From contig NZ_JACYXC010000001.1 of NCBI RefSeq assembly GCF_016031615.1, positions 2,790,001 to 2,854,000 of the forward strand: a stretch of DNA of 64,000 nt, in the 5' to 3' direction. Position numbers and translations under genes: made by a program. The notes under the pieces are model-generated. The model had not been told where the DNA came from, ran no database searches, and saw only the letters and a program-made list of their open reading frames with translations. Source of the stretch: Streptomyces pactum (GTDB lineage: Bacteria > Actinomycetota > Actinomycetes > Streptomycetales > Streptomycetaceae). This document shows positions 16,435 through 24,464 of the stretch, piece after piece; the first letter of the stretch is position 1; every line of letters starts with the position of its first letter.

Positions 16435-16743
16435 ATGAAGATCCCCTTCCCTTCGGCGCCGGGTGCCTCGCCCGGCGTCCCTCCCAAGGCATGCGCCGCG
16501 GCGGCCCGCGGTGAACGTCGGACGGGCACAATCCGCCGCCAAGGGGGGTTCGCTGGACATCCGTCCTGAAACGGGACGCCTTGCGGCGCGCCGGCGGACG
16601 GACCGGTGGTCATCGGGGTCCCGGGGCAGGTACGGGCGGGGCCCCACGCCCGCCGGCCGGGTCTGTACCCGTACCACCGGGCCCATGTCCGTACCGCCGG
16701 GCCCATGTCCGTACGGGCCGGGGATCGCGGTGGCGGGGTCGGG
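16435..16743. other. Gene-free stretch
   Basis: This is upstream of the lectin gene and downstream of the pterin dehydratase gene, both on the minus strand. It contains two copies of a ~20-bp unit including CCGGGCCCATGTCCGTA near 16675-16715. No gene seen. Confidence 0.4.
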
Positions 16744-17055
16744 TCAGGGCTGGGTCTGCACGCCGTGTTCGGCGGCGAGGGCTTCGATCCGGGCCGCCAT
16801 CGCGGTGTCCTTGGCGGTGATGGCCCCGCCCGCGTCATGGGTGTTGAGCCCGAAGGTGATGGTGCCGTAGAGGATGGTGATGCGAGCGTGGTGGTCGGCC
16901 TCATCCTCCGCGGCGGCCACCGCCGCGTACAGGCCCGGGACGACGGACCGGGGCCCCTTGAAGGACTTGGTCAGTTCGCCCTCCTGGATCGACCAGCCGG
17001 GGAGGTCGGTGAGGGCCTTCTCCAGGGCGGCGTCGGTCAGCGGCTTGGTGGCCAT
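16744..17055 (-). CDS. 4a-hydroxytetrahydrobiopterin dehydratase (PCD/DCoH)
   Basis: A 103-residue protein of the typical PCD length. ADHHARITILYGTITFGLNT contains the conserved His pair and following strand of the pterin site. The ending (THDAGGAITAKDTAMAARIE) matches the family's T-H-x-x-G-x-T-xxD-xxLA motif. The enzyme dehydrates 4a-hydroxytetrahydropterin made by aromatic amino acid hydroxylases. No hydroxylase gene is adjacent, so its physiological partner is not shown here. Confidence 0.88.
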   Translation of the reverse strand: MATKPLTDAALEKALTDLPGWSIQEGELTKSFKGPRSVVPGLYAAVAAAEDEADHHARITILYGTITFGLNTHDAGGAITAKDTAMAARIEALAAEHGVQTQP

Positions 17056-17461
17056 GTCGGGACTCCTTGGCGTCGGGGCGGGCCGGGTGGCGTGGGGTGG
17101 GGTGGGGTGGGCTCGGTCGGGTGTGCAGGGCCGTGGCAGGCCGAGACAGGGTGCCCTTCGGCGCCGTACGGGCGCCGTTCAACGGTGCACCGTCCCGGCC
17201 GGTCCTTCCAGTCCGGCACGCGGGCGGACCGCCGGCCGCGCCGGCGCCCCGAGCGGACGGGGCCGGGCCGCGGGAGGCGGCTCCCGGACCGGGCGGGCCG
17301 TCCCCACGGCGGACCGTTCCGTCACGACGGACCGTTCCGTCGGCGACGGAGGGCCGGCGCCCACGGATGGGTGCGCTCGGCGGGCGGCGGCGGGGGGTGC
17401 GACCGAGGATGGACGGGACGTTTCCGGCACGCCACTCACGTCCCCCGGGAAGCGGGTACCC
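17056..17461. other. Gene-free divergent region with a G-run and a dyad pair
   Basis: This separates the pterin dehydratase gene (minus) and glpF (plus). Four G-runs (GGGG, GGGG, GGGG, GGG separated by single T) at 17094-17111 could form a quadruplex just before the dehydratase gene. Two dyads lie at 17310-17340 on the glpF side. Confidence 0.5.
17310..17340. promoter_or_regulatory. Duplicated dyad upstream of glpFK, possible operator
   Basis: The sequence GGACCGTTCCGTC occurs twice at 18-bp spacing (from 17311 and from 17329). Each copy contains the dyad CGGA-CCGT-TCCG (17310-17321, 17328-17339). The pair is about 120 bp before the glpF start. Streptomyces glycerol operons are controlled by GylR, but no gylR gene is adjacent, so assigning this site to it is speculative. 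Confidence 0.4.
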
Positions 17462-18301
17462 ATGTCTGAAGATGCCACCCGGACCAGACGGTCCGGGCTC
17501 ATCGGTGAGCTGTCCGCCGAGTTCGCGGGCACCATGGTCCTCATCCTGTTCGGCTGCGGCGTGGTCGCGCAGGTGGTGGCGGGCGGGGCGCTGACCGACG
17601 GCGGGCTGGGCGACCACGACAGCATCGCCTGGGCGTGGGGCCTCGGCGTCACCCTCGGCGTCTACGTGGCGGCGCGGCTCAGCGGTGCCCACATCAATCC
17701 GGCGGTGACCCTCTCCCTCGCCCTCTTCAAGGGCTTCCCGTGGCGGAAGGTGGCCCCCTACGCGCTGGCGCAGACGGCCGGCGCGTTCGTGGCGGCGCTG
17801 CTGGTGCGCTGGAACTACACCGAGACGCTGGCCGCCGCCGATCCCGGGCACACCATCAAGACCCAGGGCGTGTTCTCCACGCTGCCCGGCAACGGCACCC
17901 TCCCGGTGAGCGAGTGGGGAGCGCTGCGCGACCAGATCATCGGCACCGCGCTCCTGATGCTGCTGATCTTCGCGGTGACGGACCTGCTGAACACGCCGCC
18001 GGCGGCGAACCTCGGCCCGTTCATCATCGGCCTGATCGTGGTGGCGATCGGTATGGCCTGGGGCACCGACGCCGGCTACGCCATCAACCCGGCCCGTGAC
18101 TTCGGTCCCCGGCTGGCGCAGTTCCTCACCGGGTACGACGGGGCGTGGCGGGATCAGCACGGCGATCTGTACTTCTGGGTGCCCATCGTCGGGCCTCTGA
18201 TCGGCGGACCGCTCGGCGCGCTGCTGTACAAGCTGTTCATCAGCCGCTATCTGCCGGTGCCGGAGCAGCAGGAACCCGGCCGCACCCCCCGCACGGCCTG
18301 A
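17462..18301 (+). CDS. glpF: Glycerol uptake facilitator (MIP/aquaglyceroporin)
   Basis: A 279-residue membrane protein with six hydrophobic segments and the two pore-forming NPA motifs, HINPAVT (first half) and YAINPARDFGPRL (second half). The Asp after the second NPA and Arg (NPARD) are typical of glycerol-conducting members rather than pure water channels. It lets glycerol enter by diffusion; the kinase encoded 72 bp downstream traps it as glycerol-3-phosphate. The start ATG 17462 has GGGAAG about ten bases upstream. The pair corresponds to gylC-gylA of Streptomyces, but no glycerol-3-phosphate dehydrogenase follows here. Confidence 0.93.
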   Translation: MSEDATRTRRSGLIGELSAEFAGTMVLILFGCGVVAQVVAGGALTDGGLGDHDSIAWAWGLGVTLGVYVAARLSGAHINPAVTLSLALFKGFPWRKVAPYALAQTAGAFVAALLVRWNYTETLAAADPGHTIKTQGVFSTLPGNGTLPVSEWGALRDQIIGTALLMLLIFAVTDLLNTPPAANLGPFIIGLIVVAIGMAWGTDAGYAINPARDFGPRLAQFLTGYDGAWRDQHGDLYFWVPIVGPLIGGPLGALLYKLFISRYLPVPEQQEPGRTPRTA

Positions 18302-18373
18302 ACAGCCGCGCCCTCCCGTACGGCCCGAGTGGCCGCATCCCCGCACGGCCCGAGTACCAGAGAGGCGGCAGCG

Positions 18374-19891
18374 ATGCCCGAGTTCGTCGGCGCGGTGGAC
18401 CAGGGGACCACCAGCACCCGGTTCATGATCTTCGACCACTCCGGCAACGAGGTGGCCCGGCACCAGCTGGAGCACCGGCAGATCCTGCCCCGCTCCGGCT
18501 GGGTGGAGCACGACCCGGTGGAGATCTGGGAGCGCACCAACACGGTGATCCAGAACGCCATCCGGGCGGGCGGGCTCTCCGCCTCGGACCTGCACGCGAT
18601 CGGCATCACCAACCAGCGGGAGACCACGGTGGTCTGGGACCCGCGGACCGGCCTTCCGTACTACAACGCCATCGTCTGGCAGGACACCCGGACCGACGCC
18701 ATCGCCGCCGCGCTGGAGCGGGACGGGCGCGGCGAGGTGATCCGGCGGAAGGCGGGGCTGCCCCCGGCGACGTACTTCTCCGGCGGGAAGATCAAGTGGC
18801 TGCTGGAGAATGTCCCCGGGCTGCGCGAGGCCGCCGAGCGGGGGCACGCGCTCTTCGGGAACACCGACGCCTGGGTGCTGTGGAACCTCACCGGAGGCCC
18901 GAACGGCGGGGTGCACGCCACGGACGTGACCAACGCCAGCCGCACCATGCTGATGGACCTGGAGACGCTGGACTGGGACGACGAGCTGCTGGAGATCTTC
19001 GGGGTGCCGCGGGCCATGCTGCCGCGCATCCACCCGTCCGCCCACCCGGAGGCGTTCGGCCAGGCCCGCACCTCCCGGCCGTTGCGGGCCGCCATCCCCA
19101 TCGCCGGGGTGCTGGGCGACCAGCAGGCGGCGACCGTGGGGCAGGTGTGCTTCTCCCCCGGCGAGGCGAAGAACACCTACGGCACCGGCAACTTCCTCGT
19201 CCTCAACACCGGTGAGGAGCTGGTGCGTTCCCGGTCGGGGCTGCTGACCACGGTGGCGTACCAGTTCGCGGGCAGCCCGGCGGTCTACGCGCTGGAGGGG
19301 TCCATCGCGGTCACCGGCGCCGCGGTCCAGTGGCTCCGCGACCAGCTGAAGATCATCAAGGAGGCGGCGGACAGCGAGCGGCTGGCCGCCGCGGTGGAGG
19401 ACAACGGCGGCATGTACTTCGTCCCGGCGTTCTCCGGGCTGTTCGCCCCGTACTGGCGCTCCGACGCACGGGGCGCGATCGTGGGCCTGTCCCGCTACCA
19501 CACCGGAGAGCACCTGGCCCGGGCCACCCTGGAGGCGATCTGCTACCAGAGCCGGGACGTGGTGGACGCGATGGAACAGGACTCCGGGGTCCACCTGGAC
19601 GTGCTCCGGGTGGACGGCGGGGTGACCGCCAACGACCTGTGCATGCAGATCCAGGCCGATGTGCTGGGCGTGCCGGTGAGCCGCCCGGTGGTGGCCGAGA
19701 CCACCGCCCTGGGTGCCGCCTACGCCGCCGGGCTGGCCACCGGCTTCTGGCGGGACACCGAGGAACTCCGTTCGCACTGGCAGGAGTCGAAGCGGTGGGA
19801 GCCGCGGTGGAGCGAGGAGCGCCGCGCCGAGGGGTACGCGGGGTGGCGGAAGGCGGTGGAGCGGAGCCTGGACTGGGCACCGGTGTCGTGA
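18374..19891 (+). CDS. glpK: Glycerol kinase
   Basis: A 505-residue FGGY-family kinase of standard length. Landmarks include the N-terminal ATPase loop VDQGTTSTRFMIFD, ITNQRETTVVWD, the second-domain GDQQAATVGQ, and the FGGY signature region ending in LRVDGGVTANDLCMQ. It phosphorylates glycerol to sn-glycerol-3-phosphate. The start ATG 18374 follows AGAGGCGG. It is presumably co-transcribed with glpF. Confidence 0.95.
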   Translation: MPEFVGAVDQGTTSTRFMIFDHSGNEVARHQLEHRQILPRSGWVEHDPVEIWERTNTVIQNAIRAGGLSASDLHAIGITNQRETTVVWDPRTGLPYYNAIVWQDTRTDAIAAALERDGRGEVIRRKAGLPPATYFSGGKIKWLLENVPGLREAAERGHALFGNTDAWVLWNLTGGPNGGVHATDVTNASRTMLMDLETLDWDDELLEIFGVPRAMLPRIHPSAHPEAFGQARTSRPLRAAIPIAGVLGDQQAATVGQVCFSPGEAKNTYGTGNFLVLNTGEELVRSRSGLLTTVAYQFAGSPAVYALEGSIAVTGAAVQWLRDQLKIIKEAADSERLAAAVEDNGGMYFVPAFSGLFAPYWRSDARGAIVGLSRYHTGEHLARATLEAICYQSRDVVDAMEQDSGVHLDVLRVDGGVTANDLCMQIQADVLGVPVSRPVVAETTALGAAYAAGLATGFWRDTEELRSHWQESKRWEPRWSEERRAEGYAGWRKAVERSLDWAPVS

Positions 19892-20172
19892 CGGGGGTGA
19901 CGGCGGCGGGGCGGTGCGGGGCGGCGGGGTGATGGTGTGGGGGTGGCCCGGCGGGGTGACGGTGACAGGGGCGACCTGGCGGAGCGACGGCGGGGGGTGG
20001 CCCGGCGGGGTGATGTGGCGGTACGGGCCCGGCGCGGGCCGGCTGGGCCAAGACGCGGCGGACCGGTCCGCGCCCCGGCCGGTCGGGCCCGTACCGCCCC
20101 GGGGCCCGGAGGGACGGGGCGCCGGGGACCAGGGGTGCAGGGGGTGGGGAACGGCTTGGGCGCGTCCGGGGG

Positions 20173-20922
20173 TCAGCCGCCGGCCCGCTCGGGGTCCACC
20201 GGATCGACCGGGGCGCCGTCCCCCTCCCGTGGCAGGTCGCCGCGTTCCCCGGGCTGTGCGGCGCCGGGCCGGGCGGGCAGCACCCGGGCGAGTTCGGCGT
20301 CGTCGGCGCGGTGGACGGTACCGGCCGCCCGGCGCAGAGTTGCGCGGTTCACCGTCTGCCGGTCGGCGGCGAGGCGGATCACCAGGCCGTCCCGTTCCAG
20401 CGCGTACTCGTGTTCCGCGGCGGTGGCCCGGTACCAGTTCCCGCCGTCCGCCTCGCACTGCTCGGCCGGGCCTGCGGAGGCCGGCGGGGTGGCGGGACGG
20501 TCGGTGGCGGGACGGTCGGTGGCGAAACCACCGGCGGAGGAGCCCTTCCCGGCGGGGGCACCGGCCGGCGGGGTGGCGCAGGCGGCACCGGCGCCACGGG
20601 CCTCGTCCACCGAGAGCAGCACGGTCCCGCCCGCCTTCCGTACGTAGGCGCTCTGGAAACCGTGGTCGCCGATGACGCCGACCGACTGCGGGGCCGGCTC
20701 GAAACCGGGGAGGTCGATGACGTACACCATGTCGAGCCGGGTGCCCAGCGCCGCGGCCCGCCGGGCGAGTTCGGCGCGGTCGGCGCCCGGTGAGGCGGTG
20801 GCGGCGGAGGGGCGGCCGGGGTCCGCCGGACCGTCGGCGGCGGAGCTGTCCCCGCAGGCGGTCACCGCGCCGGGCACGGTGACGAGCAGCAGGGCGGTGA
20901 GGATGCGCCGTTGACGTCTCAT
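20173..20922 (-). CDS. Putative lipoprotein, hypothetical
   Basis: A 249-residue protein. The N-terminus MRRQRRILTALLLVTVPGAV and then TACG gives a basic n-region, hydrophobic core and lipobox-like V-T-A-C, so it is probably lipid-anchored outside the membrane. The mature domain (LGTRLDMVYVIDLPGFE, SVGVIGDHGFQSAYVRKAGG) is not one I recognise. A Ala/Pro/Asp-rich insertion sits in the middle (repeat ATDRPATDRPAT). The start ATG 20922 was chosen because the in-frame upstream region is tandem-repeat DNA. Confidence 0.65.
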   Translation of the reverse strand: MRRQRRILTALLLVTVPGAVTACGDSSAADGPADPGRPSAATASPGADRAELARRAAALGTRLDMVYVIDLPGFEPAPQSVGVIGDHGFQSAYVRKAGGTVLLSVDEARGAGAACATPPAGAPAGKGSSAGGFATDRPATDRPATPPASAGPAEQCEADGGNWYRATAAEHEYALERDGLVIRLAADRQTVNRATLRRAAGTVHRADDAELARVLPARPGAAQPGERGDLPREGDGAPVDPVDPERAGG

Positions 20923-21366
20923 GGACGCATCATCACGTACCGGCCCGGCCCGGCGCCGGTGCCATCGGCCGGTGTCGCCGGAACCCGCCGGTGACACCGG
21001 CCCGGTGCCGGTTGACCGGTAGGTGCCGGTGGACCGGTAGGTGCTGGTGGACCGGTAGGTGCCGGTGGCCACCGGCCGCACCTCGGCGTACCGGGCCGGT
21101 GGAGGGACACCTCCGGTGCCCGGGACACCCCAGGTTCCGGGGCCGGTGGCGGAACGCGCCCGGGTCCGGGCCGGTGGGCGCGGCGCGCCCGGGTCCCGCG
21201 CCAGTGGACGGGACACACCCGGGTCCGGCGCCGTGGGCCGGACGGCCGCGGGTCACGGACCGTCCCGGGGCGCCGGGCCGGTGGCCGGGCCGCCCCCGGG
21301 CCACCGCCTGTTCCCGGCCCCGGGCCGGGCCCGGCGTAGCGCCCGCCACCGGCCGGTGGGCGCGGG
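20923..21366. other. Gene-free stretch with repeats
   Basis: Upstream of the lipoprotein gene and downstream of the aldo/keto reductase stop. It contains the 18-bp tandem repeat listed separately and further GGCCGGTGG-rich low-complexity DNA. No gene seen. Confidence 0.4.
21014..21067. repeat. 18-bp tandem repeat, three units
   Basis: The unit GACCGGTAGGTGCCGGTG is present three times head to tail with one substitution in the middle copy. It lies about 90 bp before the lipoprotein start, so it could affect that promoter. Confidence 0.8.
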
Positions 21367-22446
21367 TCACGCCTCCGCGCTCCCGGCGTCCGCCGCCGCG
21401 CCGGGACGGTAGGGGAAGAGCGGGGGGCTGAGCCGGGCGAAGCCCTCCTGGCGCTCGTAGGGGAAGTGGGGGTACGGCGCCGGTTTGCCGCTCGCCGCGT
21501 CCAACCGGGCCACCTGCTCGTCGGTCAGCTCCCAGCCCACCGCGCCGATGTTCTGCCGGAGCTGCTCCTCGTCGCGGGCGCCGATGATGACGGAGGCGAC
21601 CGTGGGGCGCCGCAGCAGCCAGGCGAGCGCGACCTGCGGCACCGTCCGGCCGGTCTCCGCCGCCACCTCGTCCAGCGCGTCCACCACGCGGAACAGGTCC
21701 TCGTCCGCCACCGGCGGCCCGTAGTCGGCGGTCCGGTGGAGCCGGCTGCCGGCCGGCAGCGGACGGCCGCGGCGCAGCTTGCCGGTGAGGCGGCCCCAGC
21801 CGAGCGGGCTCCACACCATCGCGCCGACGCCCTGGTCCTGGCCGAGCGGCATCAGTTCCCACTCGTAGTCCCGGCCGACCAGCGAGTAGTACACCTGGTG
21901 GGCGGTGTACCGCGGGTACCCCAGCCGGTCGGCGGCGGCGAGCGACTTCATCAGCTGCCAGCCGGCGAAGTTGGAGACCCCGGTGTAACGGATCTTCCCG
22001 TCCCGGACCAGCTGGTCGAGGGTGCCGAGCACCTCCTCGACCGGGGTCGAGGCGTCGTAGGCGTGGAGCTGGAAGAGGTCGATGTGGTCGGTGCCCAGCC
22101 GGCGCAGCGCGTCCTCGGTGGCCCGGATCAGCCGGGAGCGGCTGGTCCCCGCGTCGCCGGGGCCGTCACCCATCGGCAGGCCGGCCTTGGTGGACAGCAG
22201 CACCTGGTCGCGACGGCCCTTGATCGCCGCGCCCAGCACCTCCTCCGAGGCGCCGGACGAGTACACGTCCGCGGTGTCGAACATCGTGATGCCCGCCTCC
22301 AGGCAGATGTCCACCAGCCGGCGCGCCTGGCGGGCGTCGGTGGTGCCCCAGGCGCCGAAGAGCGGGCCCTGGCCGCCGAAGGTGCCGGCTCCGAAGCTCA
22401 GGGCGGGAACCTTCAGTCCGGACGCGCCCAGCTGCCGGTACTCCAT
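21367..22446 (-). CDS. Aldo/keto reductase
   Basis: A 359-residue (beta/alpha)8 NADPH-dependent oxidoreductase. The catalytic tetrad region is visible: FDTADVYSSGASEEVLG (Asp, Tyr), LLSTKAGLP (Lys), and IDLFQLHAYD (His). It belongs to the YajO/Tas-like group of AKRs that reduce aldehydes and ketones; the substrate is unknown. ATG 22446 has an ideal GGAGG eight bases upstream. It is divergent from a TetR gene; one of two matching operators (22478-22499) lies at its promoter, so the TetR protein probably represses it. Confidence 0.9.
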   Translation of the reverse strand: MEYRQLGASGLKVPALSFGAGTFGGQGPLFGAWGTTDARQARRLVDICLEAGITMFDTADVYSSGASEEVLGAAIKGRRDQVLLSTKAGLPMGDGPGDAGTSRSRLIRATEDALRRLGTDHIDLFQLHAYDASTPVEEVLGTLDQLVRDGKIRYTGVSNFAGWQLMKSLAAADRLGYPRYTAHQVYYSLVGRDYEWELMPLGQDQGVGAMVWSPLGWGRLTGKLRRGRPLPAGSRLHRTADYGPPVADEDLFRVVDALDEVAAETGRTVPQVALAWLLRRPTVASVIIGARDEEQLRQNIGAVGWELTDEQVARLDAASGKPAPYPHFPYERQEGFARLSPPLFPYRPGAAADAGSAEA

Positions 22447-22477
22447 GGCGATCGCCTCCACAACGAGTCACAAGGAT

Positions 22478-22499
22478 TAATGGAACCGGGGTTCCTTTA
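22478..22499. promoter_or_regulatory. TetR operator, copy 1
   Basis: This is a 22-bp dyad with arms TAAtGGAACC and GGTTCCtTTA around a central GG. It lies between the divergent aldo/keto reductase and tetR genes. A second copy with the same outer arms lies at 22532-22553. Confidence 0.7.
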
Positions 22500-22531
22500 G
22501 GATGGGAACAACGTAGCAGACGATCCCGAGC

Positions 22532-22553
22532 TAATGGAACTGGAGAACCGTTA
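22532..22553. promoter_or_regulatory. TetR operator, copy 2, overlapping the tetR start
   Basis: The dyad has arms TAATGGAAC and GAACCgTTA; the final A is the first base of the tetR ATG. It matches copy 1 at 17 of 22 positions. Occupation would block tetR transcription or initiation, implying autoregulation. Confidence 0.65.
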
Positions 22554-23203
22554 TGGTGCGTGAGTGCGGCGAACCGGGGACGGTGCGCCCCGGCGGACGG
22601 ACGGCCCGGGTACGGGCGGCGGTCCTGGAGGCGGCCGGGGACGCACTGGCCGAGCAGGGCTTCGACCGGCTGGACCTGGCGGACATCGCGCGCCGCGCGG
22701 AGGTGGGGAAGACCACCGTGTACCGGCGGTGGGGCACCGTTGCCGGGCTGGTGGCCGACCTGCTGGGCGACATGGCGGAGCAGTCCCTGCCGCGCACCGA
22801 CACCGGCTCCCTGGCGGGCGACCTCAAGGCCAACGCCGAGCTGGTGCGGCGCACCCTCGCCGACCCACGGCAGGGCGCGCTGTTCAAGGCGGTGATCGCC
22901 GCCGCCACCACCGACGGGCGGACCGCCGAGGCGCTGCGCCGCTTCTACGAGACCCGGGTGGCGGAGTGGGCCCCGTGCGTGACCCTGGCCGCCGAACGGG
23001 GCGAGGTGCCGCCGGGCACCGACGCGGCGGAGGTGATCCGCGCCGTCTCCGCCCCGCTGTACTACCGGCTGCTGACCACCGGCACCCCGCCCGACGAGGC
23101 GGCGGCCGAACGGGCCGCCGAGGCGGCGGTGACCGCGGCGCGCGCCGGCTGTTTCGCCGCACCCGGCGGGGACGCGGCCACCGGACCGGGGCCCACCACC
23201 TGA
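22553..23203 (+). CDS. TetR-family transcriptional regulator
   Basis: A 216-residue protein. The N-terminal TetR helix-turn-helix reads VLEAAGDALAEQGFDRLDLA and then DIARRAEVGKTTVYRRWGT. The ligand domain (residues 70-195) contains a TetR_C-like segment with PLYYRLLTTGTP. It probably represses the divergent aldo/keto reductase and itself through the paired operators. The start codon overlaps the second operator, and no Shine-Dalgarno sequence precedes it, so its mRNA may be leaderless. The Ala/Gly-rich tail is low complexity. Confidence 0.88.
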   Translation: MVRECGEPGTVRPGGRTARVRAAVLEAAGDALAEQGFDRLDLADIARRAEVGKTTVYRRWGTVAGLVADLLGDMAEQSLPRTDTGSLAGDLKANAELVRRTLADPRQGALFKAVIAAATTDGRTAEALRRFYETRVAEWAPCVTLAAERGEVPPGTDAAEVIRAVSAPLYYRLLTTGTPPDEAAAERAAEAAVTAARAGCFAAPGGDAATGPGPTT

Positions 23204-23332
23204 ACGGTGCCCCGGGCCGGGAACCATCGGGTACGGGGCCGGGGCGCCGGGCGCCTACGGGGTCGGGGCCGGGCATGCGGTCGGGGCGCCGGGTGCGGGC
23301 ACGGGACACGGCGGCCCGCGGCCGGGGCGCCG

Positions 23333-23415
23333 GGCACGGGCCCACCCGGCCCGGGCGCGGGCCCAACCGGTCCGGGCGCGGGCCCAACCAGCTCGGGCGC
23401 GGGCCCACCGGATGC
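23333..23415. repeat. ~21-bp tandem repeat, four degenerate units
   Basis: The core CGGGCGCGGGCCCAACCGG recurs about four times with small changes between the tetR stop and the LigD-like gene stop. It is simple minisatellite DNA without coding character. Confidence 0.7.
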
Positions 23416-23444
23416 GGACCCGGCCGCCGGGCTGCCGCCCGCGG

Positions 23445-24338
23445 TCAGTCCGGCGGCAGTTCGTGGCCGGCGGCCGGGTCGAGGAGCGGGCCGAGGAGGT
23501 CCCCGTACCGGTCGAGGCGGGCGGGGATGTCCTCGATGCGGAAGCTCAGCCGCTCCGGGCTGTCGCAGTCCGCGATCTCCTCCCAGGTGACCGGGGTGGA
23601 GACGGTGGGCATGGGCTGCGCACGCGGGGTGTACGGCGCGGCGGTGGTCTTGGCGGCGGCGTTCTGGCTGAAGTCCACGAAGACCTTGCCCGGCCGCAGC
23701 GCCCGCTTCATCCGGTGCAGCGCCAGCTCCGGCATGGCCCGTTCGGCCTCCACGGCCAGCCGCTTGGCGTAGGCGGTGGCCCGCGCGGACTCGGTCGGCC
23801 GCAGCGGGGCGAGCAGGTGGAGCCCCTTGGAGCCGCTGGTCTTGGCGTAGACGCGCAGCCCGTCCCGTTCCAGCCGCCGCCGCAGCCAGCCGGCCACCTC
23901 GCAGCACTGCACGATGGTGGCCGGGGCGCCGGGGTCCAGGTCGAAGACCAGCCGGTCGGCGAGGCCGTGCCCCTGGTCCACCCGCCACATCGGCACGTGG
24001 AACTCCACCACCAGGTTCGCCACCCACATCAGCGTGGGCAGGTCGGCCACGAGCACCTGCCGGGCGGTGCGCCCCTCGTGCCGCCGTACCTCGGCGGTCT
24101 TCACCCAGCCGGGCGTGCCGGGCGGGGGGTTCTTGGTGAAGAACTTCTCGCCGTCCGGCCCGTCCGGATAGCGCAGAAAGGCCAGCGGCCGCCCGTACAG
24201 GTGCGGCAGCAGCGCGTCCGCCGTGGCGGCGAGGTAGTGCAGCAGCTCGCCCTTGGTGGTCCCGGTGGCCGGATGAATGACCTTGTCGAGATTCCGGAGG
24301 GCCAGTCGTCGCCCCTCCACCTCCGTGATCGGCGGCAT
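23445..24338 (-). CDS. LigD-type DNA polymerase/primase domain protein (NHEJ)
   Basis: A 297-residue stand-alone polymerase domain of the archaeo-eukaryotic primase superfamily, as in bacterial LigD. Landmarks are NLDKVIHPATGTTKGELLHY near the start, LVFDLDPG with the two catalytic Asp residues near residue 134, KTSGSKGLHL, and a final TWEEI. It adds nucleotides at ends held by Ku in non-homologous end joining. No ligase or nuclease domain is fused, so those must be encoded elsewhere. It is divergent from the Ku gene. No Shine-Dalgarno sequence precedes ATG 24338; a GATTCT element six bases upstream suggests a leaderless transcript. Confidence 0.88.
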   Translation of the reverse strand: MPPITEVEGRRLALRNLDKVIHPATGTTKGELLHYLAATADALLPHLYGRPLAFLRYPDGPDGEKFFTKNPPPGTPGWVKTAEVRRHEGRTARQVLVADLPTLMWVANLVVEFHVPMWRVDQGHGLADRLVFDLDPGAPATIVQCCEVAGWLRRRLERDGLRVYAKTSGSKGLHLLAPLRPTESARATAYAKRLAVEAERAMPELALHRMKRALRPGKVFVDFSQNAAAKTTAAPYTPRAQPMPTVSTPVTWEEIADCDSPERLSFRIEDIPARLDRYGDLLGPLLDPAAGHELPPD

Positions 24339-24464
24339 ACGATAAGAATCTCATGAAACCCCCCAAAGCCGCCCAAACCCTCCTGCAACCTCACCGGCAC
24401 CGGCGCAGGTGACACGGACGTCCCCGATGGACCGTGGAGCCGCGGGCCACGAAAGGGATGGATG

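Noticed and set aside
16901..20458. 1185-codon minus-strand open frame
   Set aside because: Shadow of glpF-glpK caused by high third-position GC; it overlaps three better genes and has no domain.
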